A program made the translations under genes and the position numbers. The notes under the pieces were generated by a model, which ran no database searches, was not told the DNA's origin, and saw only the letters and a list, made by a program, of their open reading frames with translations. This document shows, piece by piece, positions 63,001 to 64,000 of a stretch of 64,000 nt of DNA; position 1 is the first letter of the stretch, and every line of letters begins with the position of its first letter. Source of the stretch: Xylona heveae TC161 (Eukaryota; Ascomycota; Xylonomycetes; Xylonales; Xylonaceae); contig NW_017264193.1 in the NCBI RefSeq assembly GCF_001619985.1, positions 873,726 through 937,725 of the forward strand, in the 5' to 3' direction.

Positions 63001-64000
63001 ACTATGCATGAACAGAAATGACAGCCAAAGCTGGGCTGATTATGAGAGTGATGCTGTTTACGAGAAGTTTGACCGTTGCTGGTTTGAACTTGGAACGTAT
63101 ATCTCAAACTTCAGCATGTATTGGAATTGCCAAGAGAAAGAACAAGTGCAGACCCTGGCGGCGTCGACCTGCGCCGCAGCCAGTTTGAATATCACCACTG
63201 CATATCAACGCCACTTCTCCTTACCAAAATTTACTGTTGCAGTGTTGACTTTTTCTCTACTCGGTCACGTACTACCTGCCAGGATGGAATGGTCAACACT
63301 CAACCGGTGCCTCAGGGTACTTGAATCCAAACGCATCCAGACACAGTACCGCGTATGCCCAAAGCTTTTTGTTAACGCAGTATGGCATCTTTTGCTTGAT
63401 TTTCGAAAGCTTTTTTCTAGAGACCAATATTTTTCGAGTTCTGCCTTTGGACTTTTATGCCACATGACAGTTGTTCTTTCCGCTTGTGCTGGCATGACTC
63501 GAATTGCAGCTTATCCTGATTTCTCACACGGGTCTTCTTCCTACATAGGACTCAATGGCCGTGCTTCACTGAAATTTAGCCAGTCATGGCGGGGCGCACA
63601 ACGCGTGGCCCTCCTTCTTCGTGTCAGCCATTGGCGATATGCGCAGAATTCTGACGCAAAAAGACAAAAGCCTTGTTCCAGCCTCAATTTATTTGGCCGA
63701 CGAGGAGAAGCATAAAGACACGCCGAATCTTGAACGTGTAGATTACGATATGGATGACATGAAAAAGCTAACATCACAATGGTACGGCTTGGCGGCAATG
63801 CAATTCAAACAGATGGTAATAACATCTGGCTACATTTATCTCGAGGCATATGCAATACTTGACGAAACGCCATTCCGCATTGATCGGAAGTAAATTATGA
63901 AGGCGGCAGCCACAAGCAGAGAAATCGTCACTCATGGGCTTTTCTGTGGCCACCGTCTCAGGAGCTCTAAAGTCTGGTAGTCGCCAAGCTCCACTGCTCG
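60054..64000. other. Region without a coherent gene; possible decayed or spliced coding remnants
   Basis: Almost 4 kb in which I cannot assemble a convincing protein on either strand. The longest plus-strand frames are 63008-63715 (236 codons) and 63621-63893. They overlap in different frames, have no recognised motif and do not join by clean splice sites. The frame containing DDMKKLTSQWYGLAAMQFKQ, ending at 63893, has protein-like composition. A plus-strand frame near 63945-64000 may continue beyond the window. Short hydrophobic or charged frames near 60742-61241 and 61831-62583 are similar in quality. Either this is ordinary intergenic DNA or it contains remnants of decayed genes. Confidence 0.35.

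Overview
The window is nuclear DNA of a filamentous ascomycete, most likely a Sordariomycete and possibly Hypocreales (the rank is inferred from protein flavour only). The evidence is short GT-AG introns of about 45-330 bases, exons that join in frame into typical Pezizomycotina proteins (Rif1, Ric8, an Msb1-like protein, an Rlm1-type MADS factor, an Iks1-type kinase, an Rtc4-domain protein), and a single-exon secreted protein of a kind I associate with fungi. I see no virus-like element, rRNA gene, CRISPR array or intact transposon. All exon coordinates were worked out by eye from splice signals, reading phase and family similarity.

Layout. 1-12 kb: the 3' part of a ChaC gamma-glutamylcyclotransferase, a six-exon glycine-rich RNA-binding protein, a secreted protein of unknown function, a 14-TM DHA2 drug transporter and an Rlm1/MEF2-type MADS factor. 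13-33 kb: a small DUF3140 protein, an Msb1-like polarity protein, tRNA-splicing endonuclease subunit Sen15, a DUF726 alpha/beta-hydrolase membrane protein, an Rtc4-domain protein, and a glucose-6-phosphate 1-epimerase whose last intron holds the only assembly gap (15 N). 33-46 kb: Rif1, divergent from the G-alpha exchange factor Ric8, then an Iks1-like kinase with a hydrophobic C-terminus. 45-52 kb: a purine nucleoside permease, pantothenate synthetase, and a three-exon small membrane protein that appears only when splicing is worked out. 52-60 kb: a full-length ABCC transporter, divergent from an MFS transporter. 60-64 kb: no coherent gene; only conflicting short frames.

How the genes relate. 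This is mostly an ordinary housekeeping neighbourhood. Themes that recur are telomere and chromosome maintenance (Rif1, Rtc4), polarity and signalling (Msb1-like, Ric8, Rlm1, Iks1) and efflux (DHA2, ABCC, MFS). The ABCC/MFS pair shares one 1.4-kb divergent promoter region, which could couple their expression. Points most worth a second look are an apparent one-base frameshift just before the second ATPase domain of the ABCC transporter, N-terminal PP1-docking motifs in Rif1, in-frame expanding repeats in the Rtc4 gene, a stop-free 63-base intron inside the RRM of the glycine-rich protein, and the unresolved last 4 kb.
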